A program made the position numbers and the translations under genes. Shown here piece after piece: positions 20,693 to 32,084 of a stretch of 64,000 bases of DNA. The stretch lies in assembly GCA_022495995.1 (NCBI GenBank), contig JAFEMH010000990.1, positions 124,001 to 188,000 of the forward strand, written 5' to 3'. The stretch's first letter is position 1. Each line of letters opens with the position of its first letter. Source of the DNA: Adenophora triphylla var. japonica (Eukaryota > Streptophyta > Magnoliopsida > Asterales > Campanulaceae). Below the pieces are notes generated by a model, which was not told the DNA's origin, searched no databases, and saw only the letters and a program-made list of their open reading frames with translations.

Positions 20693-21692
20693 AACGAATC
20701 AGCGATGAAAAGACAGGATATGGCCTGCTTTGATACCAACTGACGCAGCACGGAAGCACGATAAATTTCGTGATTAGCGCACTAATCACAAGAATTCTTC
20801 AAGCGAAGGATCCTCAAACACAATACTGGAATCCACCAGCAGTAATCTGGAATCCACCAGGAAATAAAGAGAAAAACTCTTCGAAATTCAATTAATCAAA
20901 AGCTATAAACTGTCTTTTACAAAAATCCTACCATAACTATTTATACTAATCAAAAGAACATTCTAGAAATAAAACCCTACAGCAAACCCTAATTATAAAG
21001 ACGGAATATTAAATCCCTAAAATACCCTTAAATTAAAGTAAAACAAAGTAGCAGCAATAGAAAACAACGCAACATCACAAATCCTTCTCGTCGGCGTGAG
21101 GCGGGCGCCTGGGCCTTGGCGAGGCGGGCGCCTGAGAGGCCGCATCTTCCTCCGTCGTGGAACCACCTTGAGGCGGACGCCTGGGCCAGAATGGGGCGGC
21201 CGCCTGGGCGGTAGAGACTTCAACCGCAATTGAACCAAGGTGAGGGATCTTCGGTGGGCTCCTGGGCTTGTGTGGCGAACCTCTCCTGCATGTGGTTAGC
21301 AATCTTCATTGCTGTCATGAAGTCATGCCCATTGTACTAACTTCCTGCGCACAAGGAGAAAGTCTTATGCTCTTTCTCTGGACAGCCTTATTCTGATGGA
21401 GTTCATATAACTTGATTTTTTTTTTCTGTGTACTGTTTTCAAAAGTTATTGAACACTTATGATAATTTTTTCAGATTCTGAGCTATGGGAGATGCTTCCC
21501 AAGGGGCCTCGTTCTCTTTTGGCATTTCCTCTAATTCAAGCTTCAAATCAATGAACCATTGCCCACAACAAGACACAGGGATTTGTCTTTTTGGCTTCCA
21601 GCGTTAGTTACACTTATAACAATAAAGACAGAGTGTGGGTAGTAACCATTGTTAATAAATTTGATTGCAAGAGCATATTTACAGACAAATGA

Positions 21693-24600
21693 AAGATATG
21701 CTTTCATTCAGTCAAAATCGCTAACTATCTGCTGTGAACGCTCATGGCTTTGCCAATCCCAGATTGTCACGTACAACCTGTAAGTAAGTCGTCATAATAT
21801 TATTAGCCGATAGAAACCTTGTTGCATAGAATTTAGTTGGATGTCCATGAGCAGAGGTGAGGCAACACAAAGTTCAGTTAGTATGTATATCTGAATATTA
21901 CTGAAACTGCAAAGCAAAACTAGCTCAACCCCATGTTAGGTCTGATCTTCCCCTACCTAGGCATTGCCATAACCATTGGTATTGATACTAACACTTTCCT
22001 AACTCCGCAGGTTATGATGTACATTGTCTATATGCCGTTTCATAGCTGCTCAACATTCATTATGGAAAATTTGACGTTTGGAAAAATATTTCATCAAATG
22101 GCAAGGGAGATAAGTTGGTTTTGAAGGAGTGGCCATTTTATTTTATTGTTAATCTTCTACATTTTTTCCTGGCCACACCTTTCTAGCTTTAAGCATCTAT
22201 AGATTGATCTGCATATTCTTTTTATTTAGTAAATCTTATACGGGTAAAAGTTCTAGGAAGACTATATAATTTCTCTCTCTTTCCCAATCGAAGAGGTACT
22301 CGTTCCTTTAGTTTGTCCCAATTGAGGAGGTACATTTTCGTTATAGGAAGTTTTCCTTAAGTTAATGACTTTATTGCCGTAAAAACTTGTGGATGAGAAG
22401 TACCATGCTGAATAAATAAGCTTGAACTAATGGCCACTCCCGCTGATGGCGGTATTTCTGGAAGATAGTTACTTTCCAACCTTTTCCTTAATTTGGAGAA
22501 AGTAAAGTGCACATCCCCAATTTGGATGTAGGGAGTAATTAAGTTTCTTTTAGGGATTAAAAAGAATAAATCTGAATTTACAGATATCCAACCACTTCTG
22601 CAGAAGGTGCCATCAGAAAGCCATTAAGCATTGATATTGTCCTTTATATCAATATTGTGGCTTCTATAATTGCTTTTGAGTTTAGGGTTTCGATAGAACA
22701 CTTGTTTGACATAATGCTTATTTTGAGAGAGGGGAGAGTTCAACTTGCATCCCATATAATACAAACTTAGCTTCACCTATGTTTCCCTAAAGATATTTGT
22801 AGGTCCAACTGCTGAAATATACAAATCCTACTTGTTGTTAGTGATAAACTAGAAATTCCGTTGTGAATGATATAATCTTAGGAAGGCACGCTAAAGTGCT
22901 GACTGAACCCAGATATTTGATTGGCCTATGTACAATCTCTTCTGAATAAGATGTTTATTATTTGGATTCTGATACCGATGCATATTTGGATCAAGTCAAA
23001 AAGAAATTCCGCTCAATCATCTTTAGCAGCTCGTGGGTAGTGGAATCTTGGCAAACTTCTGGAGGTGTTTATAATGAACATTTCAATTAATATCTAATTG
23101 TATGAAAGTGTGGCAAGCAAACTGCCAAAACTTCTGACTTTTCCATCAAGACATCACACTCTAATTTGCAAAAGACATAACGTAATAGTTTTTAGAAGTG
23201 GCTCTAATGGCAAATGCAAATGTACGTTTTGCTACGCAGGTAGAGCAGATAGTCTTTGCATATTTTGCTGGTAATATGGGAGGAAGTCTGCCTCATGTCC
23301 GTGGAAAGACCCTAAATATTTCTGCCAAATTTCTGTTATAATGTGCTGTGTGTATTTTGAAGTATTAATCCTGTATAGATTTTCAATTGAACCCAGCAAA
23401 TTATTTGACTCCCAGAAATTCACCAAACAGGTGTAATTTTAGGAGTTATTACATATCTTTGTTTTCTATTTCCTCTCCAAGTCCTATGACTCATATCACT
23501 TAACCTTGCTTTTCATGTCTGCAGGATAATGTGCTATTATCTTCAGTCCGTGAAAGGCCAAAACTTCAAAAATTGGCTTTCAGAATAGAGAAGGTGGGGG
23601 ACTTTAGTTTCTACAAGAACTTTTCTAAGCCTTACACTATATCTGCAAAGAGAAATAGAGACATGCATCTCTAAGGGCTGGGAAAATAAGTCTTGAAGTT
23701 ACGTACAAGAAGAATCCCCCACGTGGAAGTACCTTAACGCACACAACTCTTCTGATGGCAAGGATCAGGCCCAGCATTAGGCTCTGTACATCCGTGATAT
23801 CATGTTTGAGTAGTAGTTTTTTTAGATGTTTTTTTTATTAATAACTTAATATATTACAATAATGAAACTTGGAGAGTGAAATCTACCATTGGTGGGATTG
23901 AACCCCTGAAAAGTGGTATGTTGTACTGGATACCATCCCCTTAAGAACCAAGTTGTGTACACGAACTCCATCTTGTCCCAGAACTTGGCTTCTTGCCTTG
24001 CATGGTTATAATTAAAAGAAGAAAGAGGTTGATTCTTTGAATTGCAAACTCTAAGGTTATCTCAGAAGACATTAGTTTGCGCAGATTACAGAGGTTATTC
24101 TATGTCATTTACAGGTTTCATTTTGACCAGCTATTATAGTTTAATACCTTTCTTGGCAATTTTTTTGTTGGCTTTTTAAGTGTGACATCTGTGTGATCCA
24201 GGCTTCAGTTTCATCTCACCAGAACACCTGTTGAAAGATCGTCCCTGTTGTAGATCTGCCCAGTGTTGGAGAGGTTGTTGGCAATCTGTATTGCATCCTG
24301 CGTCCCACTTACCGGAATTTCCAGGTATCGCTCTTATTATTTTGTGGTCTACATTAGCATATTGTTCATGGCTATAGTTCTGTTATCATCCACTCAATTA
24401 TTTTATATCAAAACAAAAAAATGAAAATAAATAAAAATCATCCACTCAACTGTTTGAAATGTAATGACTGAAATACCCTACCATATGAATAAGATGTCAT
24501 ATCTGAAGTGAAATAATTTGAGGTTTAAGTTTTCAGGTATATGTAGCAATTGGGTCTGTAGGGCTAGGTTTGTCACCAAAATGTGCAACTCTACACCACA

Positions 24601-24892
24601 TAAACCAAAGAGGGAAGGTAGGGAGGGTGTGGGGTGGTTGTGCAGGGTGCGAACATTAAGTTACAAGAGCCAACTTGCTGTTTATTTTGTCGATATTAAT
24701 CCAATAGGACCAAAGTGTTTCAGACTGGGCACAGGGATGATTTGGGTCCCAAATAAGGTTTCAGGGACAAAGACCTTTCAATGTATTAGAGATGATTAGG
24801 GTGTTTGTAAGGTGTAAGAACCACTAGGGGCTAGGTACTGGACTCTTGCTCCTCAAAATGTCGCTGTTTCTTTGAAGAGAAAAGTAGTACTT
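21693..24892. other. Host non-coding region with possible exon remnants
   Basis: No complete gene. Two short stretches look exon-like: 23525-23593, bounded by TGCAG and AAG|GTGGGG, coding DNVLLSSVRERPKLQKLAFR; and 24202-24326, between CCAG and CCAG|GTATCG, with one frame giving IVPVVDLPSVGEVVGNLYCI. They may belong to the same broken transcript or to another gene. I do not recognise either, and the second has an in-frame stop near its start. Confidence 0.3.
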
Positions 24893-25075
24893 CCTCCATC
24901 CTATAATAAATGTCACATTTTCCATTTTGGCCTGTTCCAAAATAGATGTCTTTGAAGTTCACAGGAGAGCCTTCAAACAAATGAATCCAAATTAGGGCTT
25001 TTGTTTCTCAGAGTACCTGGATTTTTTAATACAGAGTGTTGCAAATTTTTTAATGCAGTGCCTTCTCTAAATTAG
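24893..25075 (+). repeat. Duplicate of the intron segment at 17690-18020 plus a MITE end fragment
   Basis: 24893-24948 resembles the left end of the Stowaway family at 17384 (CTTCCTCCATCCTATAATAAATG). From about 24950 the sequence follows 17692-17778 closely (GTTCACAGGAGAGCCTTCAA, AGTACCTGGA) and then matches the other side of the Tourist-like insertion (TTGCAAATTTTTTAATGCAG, TGCCTTCTC). It therefore keeps the pre-insertion state. Confidence 0.75.
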
Positions 25076-25243
25076 GTGTTATGAAGATAGCTGGAATTTT
25101 CGTTCAGATTTGAAACTTGAATGACATTAGCTTGAATGCTAAGTTAATAAAGCTCCAATTTCGCTTCCAAGATTTGCAATTTTATCCTTTAAAGAAACTG
25201 CTTCCTCCTTTTTAGAAATTGAACACATATATTTTAGTGGCAG

Positions 25244-25305
25244 GGATTCATGTCAGCCGACCCCAAATTATTTTGGGATTAAGGCTTTGTTGTTGTTGTT
25301 GTTGT
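25244..25305 (+). repeat. RTE LINE 3' tail, second copy
   Basis: TCATGTCAGCCGACCCC, then AAATTATTTTGGGATTAAGG and CTTTG(TTG)5. Isolated; a severely 5'-truncated insertion. Confidence 0.8.
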
Positions 25306-27787
25306 GACTTACTCGTGGATTAGTGTTTGTTTCAACAATTTCAACATTGTTAATTTAATCTGCTATACGATACATTAGCATAAAGAGGGGTGAACTCAAG
25401 AAAGGGGTTGAAAATATTAGCTCTCCTACCAGTTTTGTCCTTCACACATCACAGTTTGTGGGCTCCCTTATTGAAGGGGAATATTAATGCCTAATTATTG
25501 TATAGAAAATAGAATAGAACAGTCATGTGTGCGTGACAGATGGATCAGCTCAAATTAGTTGGCGGAAGGTTTGACTTGAATTTTTTTTTTTATCGTTCCA
25601 GAATTTTAGAAGTGGATGGTTAATCTTGTTGGTCAACATTTTATGGATTTGTTAGATTCCTTTTTAGTTTGACCTATCTAAATTAATTAGGCTACATGTA
25701 ATTTCCTCCGGATAATTTTGTATGAATTCATGGGTTAAAATGGGAATTGAGAATTTGAGACCGTTGTTATTGCAGCGCGACTGAACAATTTGTCTCGCTA
25801 CTTGCATTGTTGCCAAAATTAATTTGATCCATCTGAATTATAAATATCAGAACGAAATACTATAATTATGATCAAATCAGAATCGTCGGAGAACTCCGAA
25901 AGAAAAGGATGAACACAATGTGGAAGGTAGGTAAGAAGTTGGTTTGGATTTCTTGCTCTTTAGTCTTTACATGCAATGGAACCGTTTCAACATTTCTTTG
26001 TTGTTGTGAGCTGCATGCGCCACCAAGATTTGACCACCTTGCCCTATTTTTATGCTTAATGGACGAGATGTTTTTTGATCTTGATAAGACTCATAATTTG
26101 CCAAATCGATCTCATCAAAATGAAAGTAAAAAATGAAAACTTTTAACAGTTGAGAATCACACACACTCCAGCATTCCCGCTCTTTACCTTTGCATATTAC
26201 TAAATGAACTTAATTTGTGGGGCTGGCTAGTTATGATGTTATTACCCGGTGACTTAGTGGCGGATTTAGACCCGCTGGATTTTTCTTTTCATTGGGTAAT
26301 TATACTAAATCTGAAAATTGTAAACGGTCAATTAATAAAAATTACAAAAGTCAGAGGGTAAATAAATCCTCCTCAACAGACATGTCAGTTCCGTCCCCGG
26401 CAGGTGTACTGCCAAGAAGAAAAAAGTGGATAAAAAGATTAGTATTAAGGGAGTTGGGCATGCGCATTAGCTGCTGCCTAAAATGAGTGGGAAGTTACAG
26501 CCTTCCTTCCATATAAATCTTCAGAAAGTAGTAATGAAAATGTCTAGTTGATCTCAATTGTACTTGGAAAGCATTGACTTAATAATTACTCCTACTTGTT
26601 ATAATTAAACAACACGCGCCAGTATCAACTACTTCATCATTTCCTAATTTGATTATGATACATAAATAAATGTTCAGATGTCTTAATGGCATCAGTTGAA
26701 ATTATTCATATTTTCTCTTATTTCACATGATAATAATGACCAATCATATTTGTAATAAACAAACATTTATATTTGAATGTTACTATAATTGTAATTCATG
26801 GAGTTACATTTTTTGATTGAAATGTAACTCCATGAAATCCACAGAATCCGATTATAGATGCCTGATTAAAGGATTATACGTATTTCGAACTTTTCAAAAT
26901 AATCAATATCTTCTTACGATTTGGATCCAAATCTGAACATGAATTTAATGTTGAACAATTAACAAATTAAACGATTAACTCTGACTCATTTTCATTTGCG
27001 TTAGGTATGATTAGGAAAGAGTAAGAAATGACCAATTAAGTAGGTTAAATCCATGGAATTCCCCCCTAAGCAAACAAACTCCTTGATTTGGATAGGCAGC
27101 TAGTTAGCTTTTGGATTTTTCCTTTTCATTTCAGCTATTGCCTATTGGGTTTTTATTCAAGATGTCAAAATCAAGTAATTTATTTTTGGGCTAACAGAAA
27201 AAAGAGTGGATAATAAGAATTTTATGCATTTTTGCCATTAAATATATAAAAAAACACACATTTTTAGAGTGCCTCTAAAATAAAATTTGGACATTCATTC
27301 AGGAACGAATGGAGGAAGTACAATTTAAAGGTTTATTAATATAATAACATAATGGTATTTGATGAAAACCATATTACTGAAATAGGGATTTTTAATAGCA
27401 CAATTGAGATTTCTCAGCTCTATTCTAAAACGTGACTTGGATGAAGCCATGATCTAATGTTTTGAGATTAAGGGATGAAATTTATTGGATTGTATGTGGG
27501 ATTTATATCTGAGTTTAATTAATTGTTACCATTAATCTAAATATCAGGCAAAAAAAAAAAAAAAATGGGTTGTGATTGCATTCCAATAACATCTCCAAAA
27601 CCATTAGCTCATATTGCACCTAATATTTTCTACCCCTTTAGTATATTTTTTTTTTGTCACACATATACATATATATTATATATAATGACCCACACACATA
27701 AAATGTATGTATATAGGAGTATATGTTCGACACGATATACATATATGTGCAATGGAAATCACCTTAATAAATTTTAGAATTAAAAAC
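25306..27787. other. Intergenic, no gene recognised
   Basis: AT-rich with small open frames of no recognised family. Contents worth noting: a perfect 16-bp-stem hairpin at 26795-26836, and a Stowaway right-end fragment (GGACATTCATTCAGGAACG...GGAGGAAG followed by TA) ending near 27317. Confidence 0.5.
26795..26836. repeat. Perfect inverted repeat, 16-bp arms, 10-bp loop
   Basis: Arms TTCATGGAGTTACATT and AATGTAACTCCATGAA are exact complements around TTTTGATTGA. Could be the remnant of a very small MITE; no TA flanks and no gene nearby suggest a terminator. Confidence 0.85.
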
Positions 27788-28977
27788 TGTTGAAAATTTG
27801 ATTTTGAAAAATTGGTGTTTGATCAATTTTTGACCAAAATTTCATATAGTTTCATTTTTCGTAAGTGAAAATAAGTTACATAATTGTAATCTACATTTTA
27901 AGTAGATTAAAATGATATATTTATTTTCTCAAAACCAATTTTGGGTGAATGAGAAATTAATATTGGAAGTATACTAATTGGTGTTTTAAGTTGAAAAGTT
28001 TAATTGATAAATAAATGACATTTTTAGTTTCAAAAGACACCAAATTATGTGAAAGATGTACTTCGACCAAGAGATTAATATGTTTGATTAACATATTATC
28101 ACTTTTGAGTCCTAAAACCTAACTTTGTTAGTCTTTCGTTAGAAAAAATAGCGAAAAGACATGTCTATATGTTATATTTAACGAAAATACATGACTTTCT
28201 GTTAGAAATTTAATTGTAACTGCCATAATCTGTTAGAAATGTAACAGTAACCGTCAATTTTCGTCAGAAAGTTTGCTGAAATGTCACATTCTGTCAGAAA
28301 CTTAACAGAACTGTTAGAAATTAACAGGATTCACGTATTTCAGTTAAATATTTAACGAATCAGACTGTTTTGCATTGATTTTCAGTTTAAAGGCTAATGA
28401 ATGTGTCATTTGCTTGAATGGAATATATTCAATGTATATATACTTATGTATATTGGTATAAAAGACACCATAACTCTTCATTTACTATAAATAGACCCTC
28501 ATTGTTTGTCATTTACAATTCATTCAAATCCCATTCACAATTTAGAAATATTATTCAATGGAATTATGTGAATTGTTCATATAATTCAATTAAATTCTCA
28601 AAACATTTATTAGAAAATAGATCATCTTGTTAAATAAAGTCTCCTTCAACGTCTGGAAGTAACAAACACAATTGAGTTCGCCGAGTTTTTTATTTGAAGT
28701 GCTTCTATAAAAAATAATAAGTCGTTTTATCTTAAAAGAAGATTGCCACAAAACCGTTAGCACCAGTGCGGGGCAATATCTTATTGTGCAGATTGTGTTT
28801 CACAAAACTCGACTTTCCTTATTTTGTACGATTTGATTTAATTTCCGCATTTCTAGTTTATGTTAATTTCCTGCCCCTTTAATTATATGTTTTGATTAAT
28901 TAATATGATATTTGTCATTTTGTTAAATTCAAGAAAGCCTCAATTTATTGTTATATGATAATAAAATTTTTCTAACA
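27788..28977 (+). repeat. 5' LTR of the Copia element (1190 bp)
   Basis: Uninterrupted copy. Contains a run of related words (TGTTAGAAATTTAAC, CTGTTAGAAATGTAACAG, CTGTCAGAAACTTAACAG) at 28200-28330 and a CTATAAATAGACCC TATA-box region near 28487, which is exactly the place of the Helitron in the sister LTR. Confidence 0.9.
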
Positions 28978-31359
28978 ATCACAAGAAGATATTAATGTTT
29001 TATTGATTTTATAACAAATATGAGCCAACAGAAATGGTCATTCAAAGATGGACAACCGAAGGACATTATCGTTAGAAGATTAACAAGAATAAATGCCGTT
29101 TTCCAAAAAAGGAAAATTAGAAAAGCATTAAAAATTAACTACATAATGATTACAAGAATGGCAACAATGATCACACAAGTGATTCAAAAACATTGTTGAC
29201 GACATGGAACAAACTTTTAATTAAAGGTATATTTTTTTCTTAAAATATATTATTTGATAGATCTGTTACATAAAGGTGAATATAAGACGACCAATAAATT
29301 ATTGAAATTTGTAAATGGTCTTATAAATACCTTAAGTGTTGGGGTACACCTCAAGTGTGAGGGTACGGGACAAAGTAAAAGTATTTAACCCGTACGAGTA
29401 ATGAGATGTTTTTTGAGATCATATTCATTAAAATACATAAGATTTATTAAGATAACTTATGAAAGTGCAAATAGTTCATTTTAAAGAAGACGAACCTAGG
29501 CATAATATGAGGACCAAAAATGCAAAACTTTTAATCCTGATTTTCTAGCAGTTGTGTTAGAAAACAAACTGACAAATGTTAAAGAAATGTTATGTGTCTT
29601 GTTCAGACAATAAGCAGGTAACATTAGAATAGAGTTCATCTTATATATTGAGGAGTTGGTTGATCTCACTGCATAATGCGAACCGTTGGATTGCAAATGG
29701 TCCTAAAAGGAACTATAAAAGATGAATAAATAAAAAGATAAACTCTTAAAAAATAGATCCTGAACTTGAAGACTTTCAAGAGTTATAGTCTAAAGAGTTA
29801 AAATTTCAATAGTTAAATTTCTAAAGGTAAATAATATTGAGAAATAAACTCTAAAGAAACAGACTTTCGAATCTAAAAAGGCAAATTTTTGTAAAAAAAA
29901 AAAAAAAAGATCTCGAAAGTTAAACTCTCGAGATATAGAATATGAAGAGATAGATTCTTAATATGATAGACTCTTAAATAAGACTCTTAAATGATAGAGT
30001 CAGAAGAGTTAGATAAATTCTCAAAAGATAAACTTTCAAATAAGTTGATTCTTGAGAAGTACAAGTCTGAACAAAGGTAGGTTCTTGAGAGGCATACAAT
30101 GTAAAGATAGATTCTTGAGAGATAGAATCGGAAAGTCGGAGCACTTAAAGATGCTGATCACTCGGAAGTCGGACTGTTCACAGATACTGACCACTCGAAG
30201 AAACTGACCACTAAAAGAATTTGATCACTCGAAAAAACTGACCATTCTATAGAGACTAAAAGTCTAAAAATTAATTGTAATCAATCACTGAGAAGGTATA
30301 CTCAAACTACTTAAAGATATATTCGTGATTATGGATTACAATACATGAGATATCTAATAGTATATGGATGAGTATACTAATTAGATATCAGACACTAATA
30401 AATCCATAAAGTGAAAATGTATTCACAATAGATCGAGAAGCAGTGTCATTGAAATCTTTCAAGACAACATGCATAGCTCGATTCAGTAAAAATCTGAGTT
30501 GACAACTTTAGACAAAGCTTAAGAAAAAGTTTAGTGATCTAATAAACTATTGGAAGATATTCCTTGTTATAATAAGTTTGTGCCTAAATGTCCTAATGCA
30601 TTGTGATAACAATGATAAATAGGAAAAGGCATAAAATACTATGGTAAGTTTAGACATAATGGTCATAAACATAATACCATAAGACAATTGATCTCAAACG
30701 AGACTATCACATTCGGGTATGTGAAGTTAAAAGCGGATCCGTCTACCTAATAGTATAAATGTGAGATCAATTGATTATTAAGGGGAATGCGTTTAATAAA
30801 ATCCACAACAAAAGAACTAATAGCGGACACTCAATCTTGAGAATTGGAGATCCCAAAATCTTGTTTCAATGAGACAACTAAATTATGATGTTCAGTTGAA
30901 ACATTTGGAACTTGTTTCACACTTATTTATAGAACATCCAAGTGTATCTACTTGCAACAAGTGGTTAGGGTAAGTTTTGAAAACTTTTAATGATACCTAT
31001 ACCTATGTGGTGTAGAAGCGGGATACTCTTTATAGAAAATCACCTATCTGAGTGAGAAGTAATAAGCTGCTTATAATTGAATACTTATGAAAGCAAGCAC
31101 GGTCCAAGGCCGAAATGGACAAAAACGTGAGAACAAAACATGTTAGAGCTATTATTGTGTAATTGCTATTATCTTGGTATACATTATACATTCACTATTT
31201 CAAATGATCGTGCTATTAAATGGCTAGTATATCCGATAGTATTTTACTAAGTAAGGTACAAGGCCACAAGCTACCTATCCTGATGCAATAATAGTTCGCC
31301 GAAACTTTCAGACGAGTCTGCATTCTTGCATGCATTAATTTGTCATTCATGTGGGGGAT
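28978..31359 (+). pseudogene. Copia interior with RNase H relic
   Basis: Most of it is unrecognisable, A-rich sequence with many short repeats of the AGATTCTTGAGAG / GACTCTTAAA type (29740-30140) and ACTGACCACTCGAAG (30170-30250). From about 30290 to 30780 the DNA follows the RNase H end of the Copia element at 53690-54164 (TTTAGACATAATGGTCATAA, CATAATACCATAAGACAA, GTGAAGTTAAAAGCGGATCC) but stops occur in every frame. Confidence 0.7.
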
Positions 31360-32045
31360 TGTTGGAAATTTGGTTTTGAAAAATTGGTATTTGACTAATT
31401 TTTGACCAAAAATTCCATGTAGTTTCATTTTTCGTAAGTGAAAATAAGTTGCATGATTGTAATCTACATTTTACGTAGATTAAAATGATATATTTATTTT
31501 TTTAAAATCAATTTTGGGTGAATGAGAAATTAATATTGGAAGTATGCTACTTGGTGTTGTAAGTTGAAGAGTTTAATTGATAAATAAGGGACATTTTTGG
31601 GACACCAAATTATGTGAAAGATGTGTTCGATCAAGAGATTAATATGTTTGATTAACATATCATCACTTTTGAGTCCTAAAACCTAACTTTGTTAGTCTTC
31701 CGTTAGAAAAAATGGCGAAAAGACATGACTATATGTTATATTTAACGAAAAGACATGACTTTCTGTTAGAAATTTAACTGTAACTGCCAGAATCTGTTAG
31801 AAATTTAATAGTAACCGCTAGTTTCCGCCATAAAGTTTGCAGAAATGCCACATTCTGTCAGAGACTTAACGGAACTATTAGAAATTAACAGAATTCGCGT
31901 ATTTCAGTTAAATATTTAACGAATCAGACTGTTTTGCACTGATTTTCAGTTTAAAGGCTAACAGATGTGTCCTTTGATTTGGATGGAATAGATTCATAAT
32001 ATCTATACTTATGTATTTTGGCATAAAAGACACCATAACTTTTCA

Positions 32046-32084
<39 letters not shown>

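Larger units (their letters stand above)
19133..21290 (-). mobile_element. Short non-autonomous LTR retrotransposon (TRIM-like, 2158 bp)
   Basis: Nearly identical direct repeats of about 547 and 550 bp (19133-19679 and 20741-21290; TGACGCAG...CTCCTGCA) flank a 1061-bp interior. On the minus strand the interior begins with TTGGTATCAAAGC, a tRNA-Met-type primer site, and ends with GAAGAGTGGTTGACTGA before the 3' LTR. Only small ORFs are present. The flanks (ATCAC and TGTGG) do not match, so the element may be a recombinant. It lies in the second intron of the broken host gene, in opposite orientation. Confidence 0.8.
18007..21692 (+). pseudogene. Broken host gene, possibly a CCB2/CCB4-like cytochrome b6 cofactor-assembly factor
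   Basis: Three exons join in phase: about 18007-18202 (RVLPQWFKQSSLKML, DTIEEDLAWGSYVLLRN), 18437-18581 (ALCVRGYWNTPKDKEFLKAH) and 21475-21692 (SELWEMLPKGPRSLLAFPL, TQGFVFLASSVSYTYNNKDR). Splice sites are consensus (GA|GTAAAT, TACAAG|G, ATAG|GTACAT, TTTTTTCAG|A). The pattern of a protected hydrophobic block, then KDRVWVV...NKF, resembles the plastid CCB2/CCB4 (DUF2930) family that helps attach heme c to cytochrome b6; I cannot confirm this without a search. One extra T in TTTT near 18515 shifts the frame (GWF stop instead of GWFEERIRRIGLSDLKDNF), and exon 3 has an in-frame TGA near 21559. N-terminal exons are not found. The second intron holds a SMART-like and a TRIM element. The call as pseudogene is fairly safe, the family is not. 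Confidence 0.45.
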
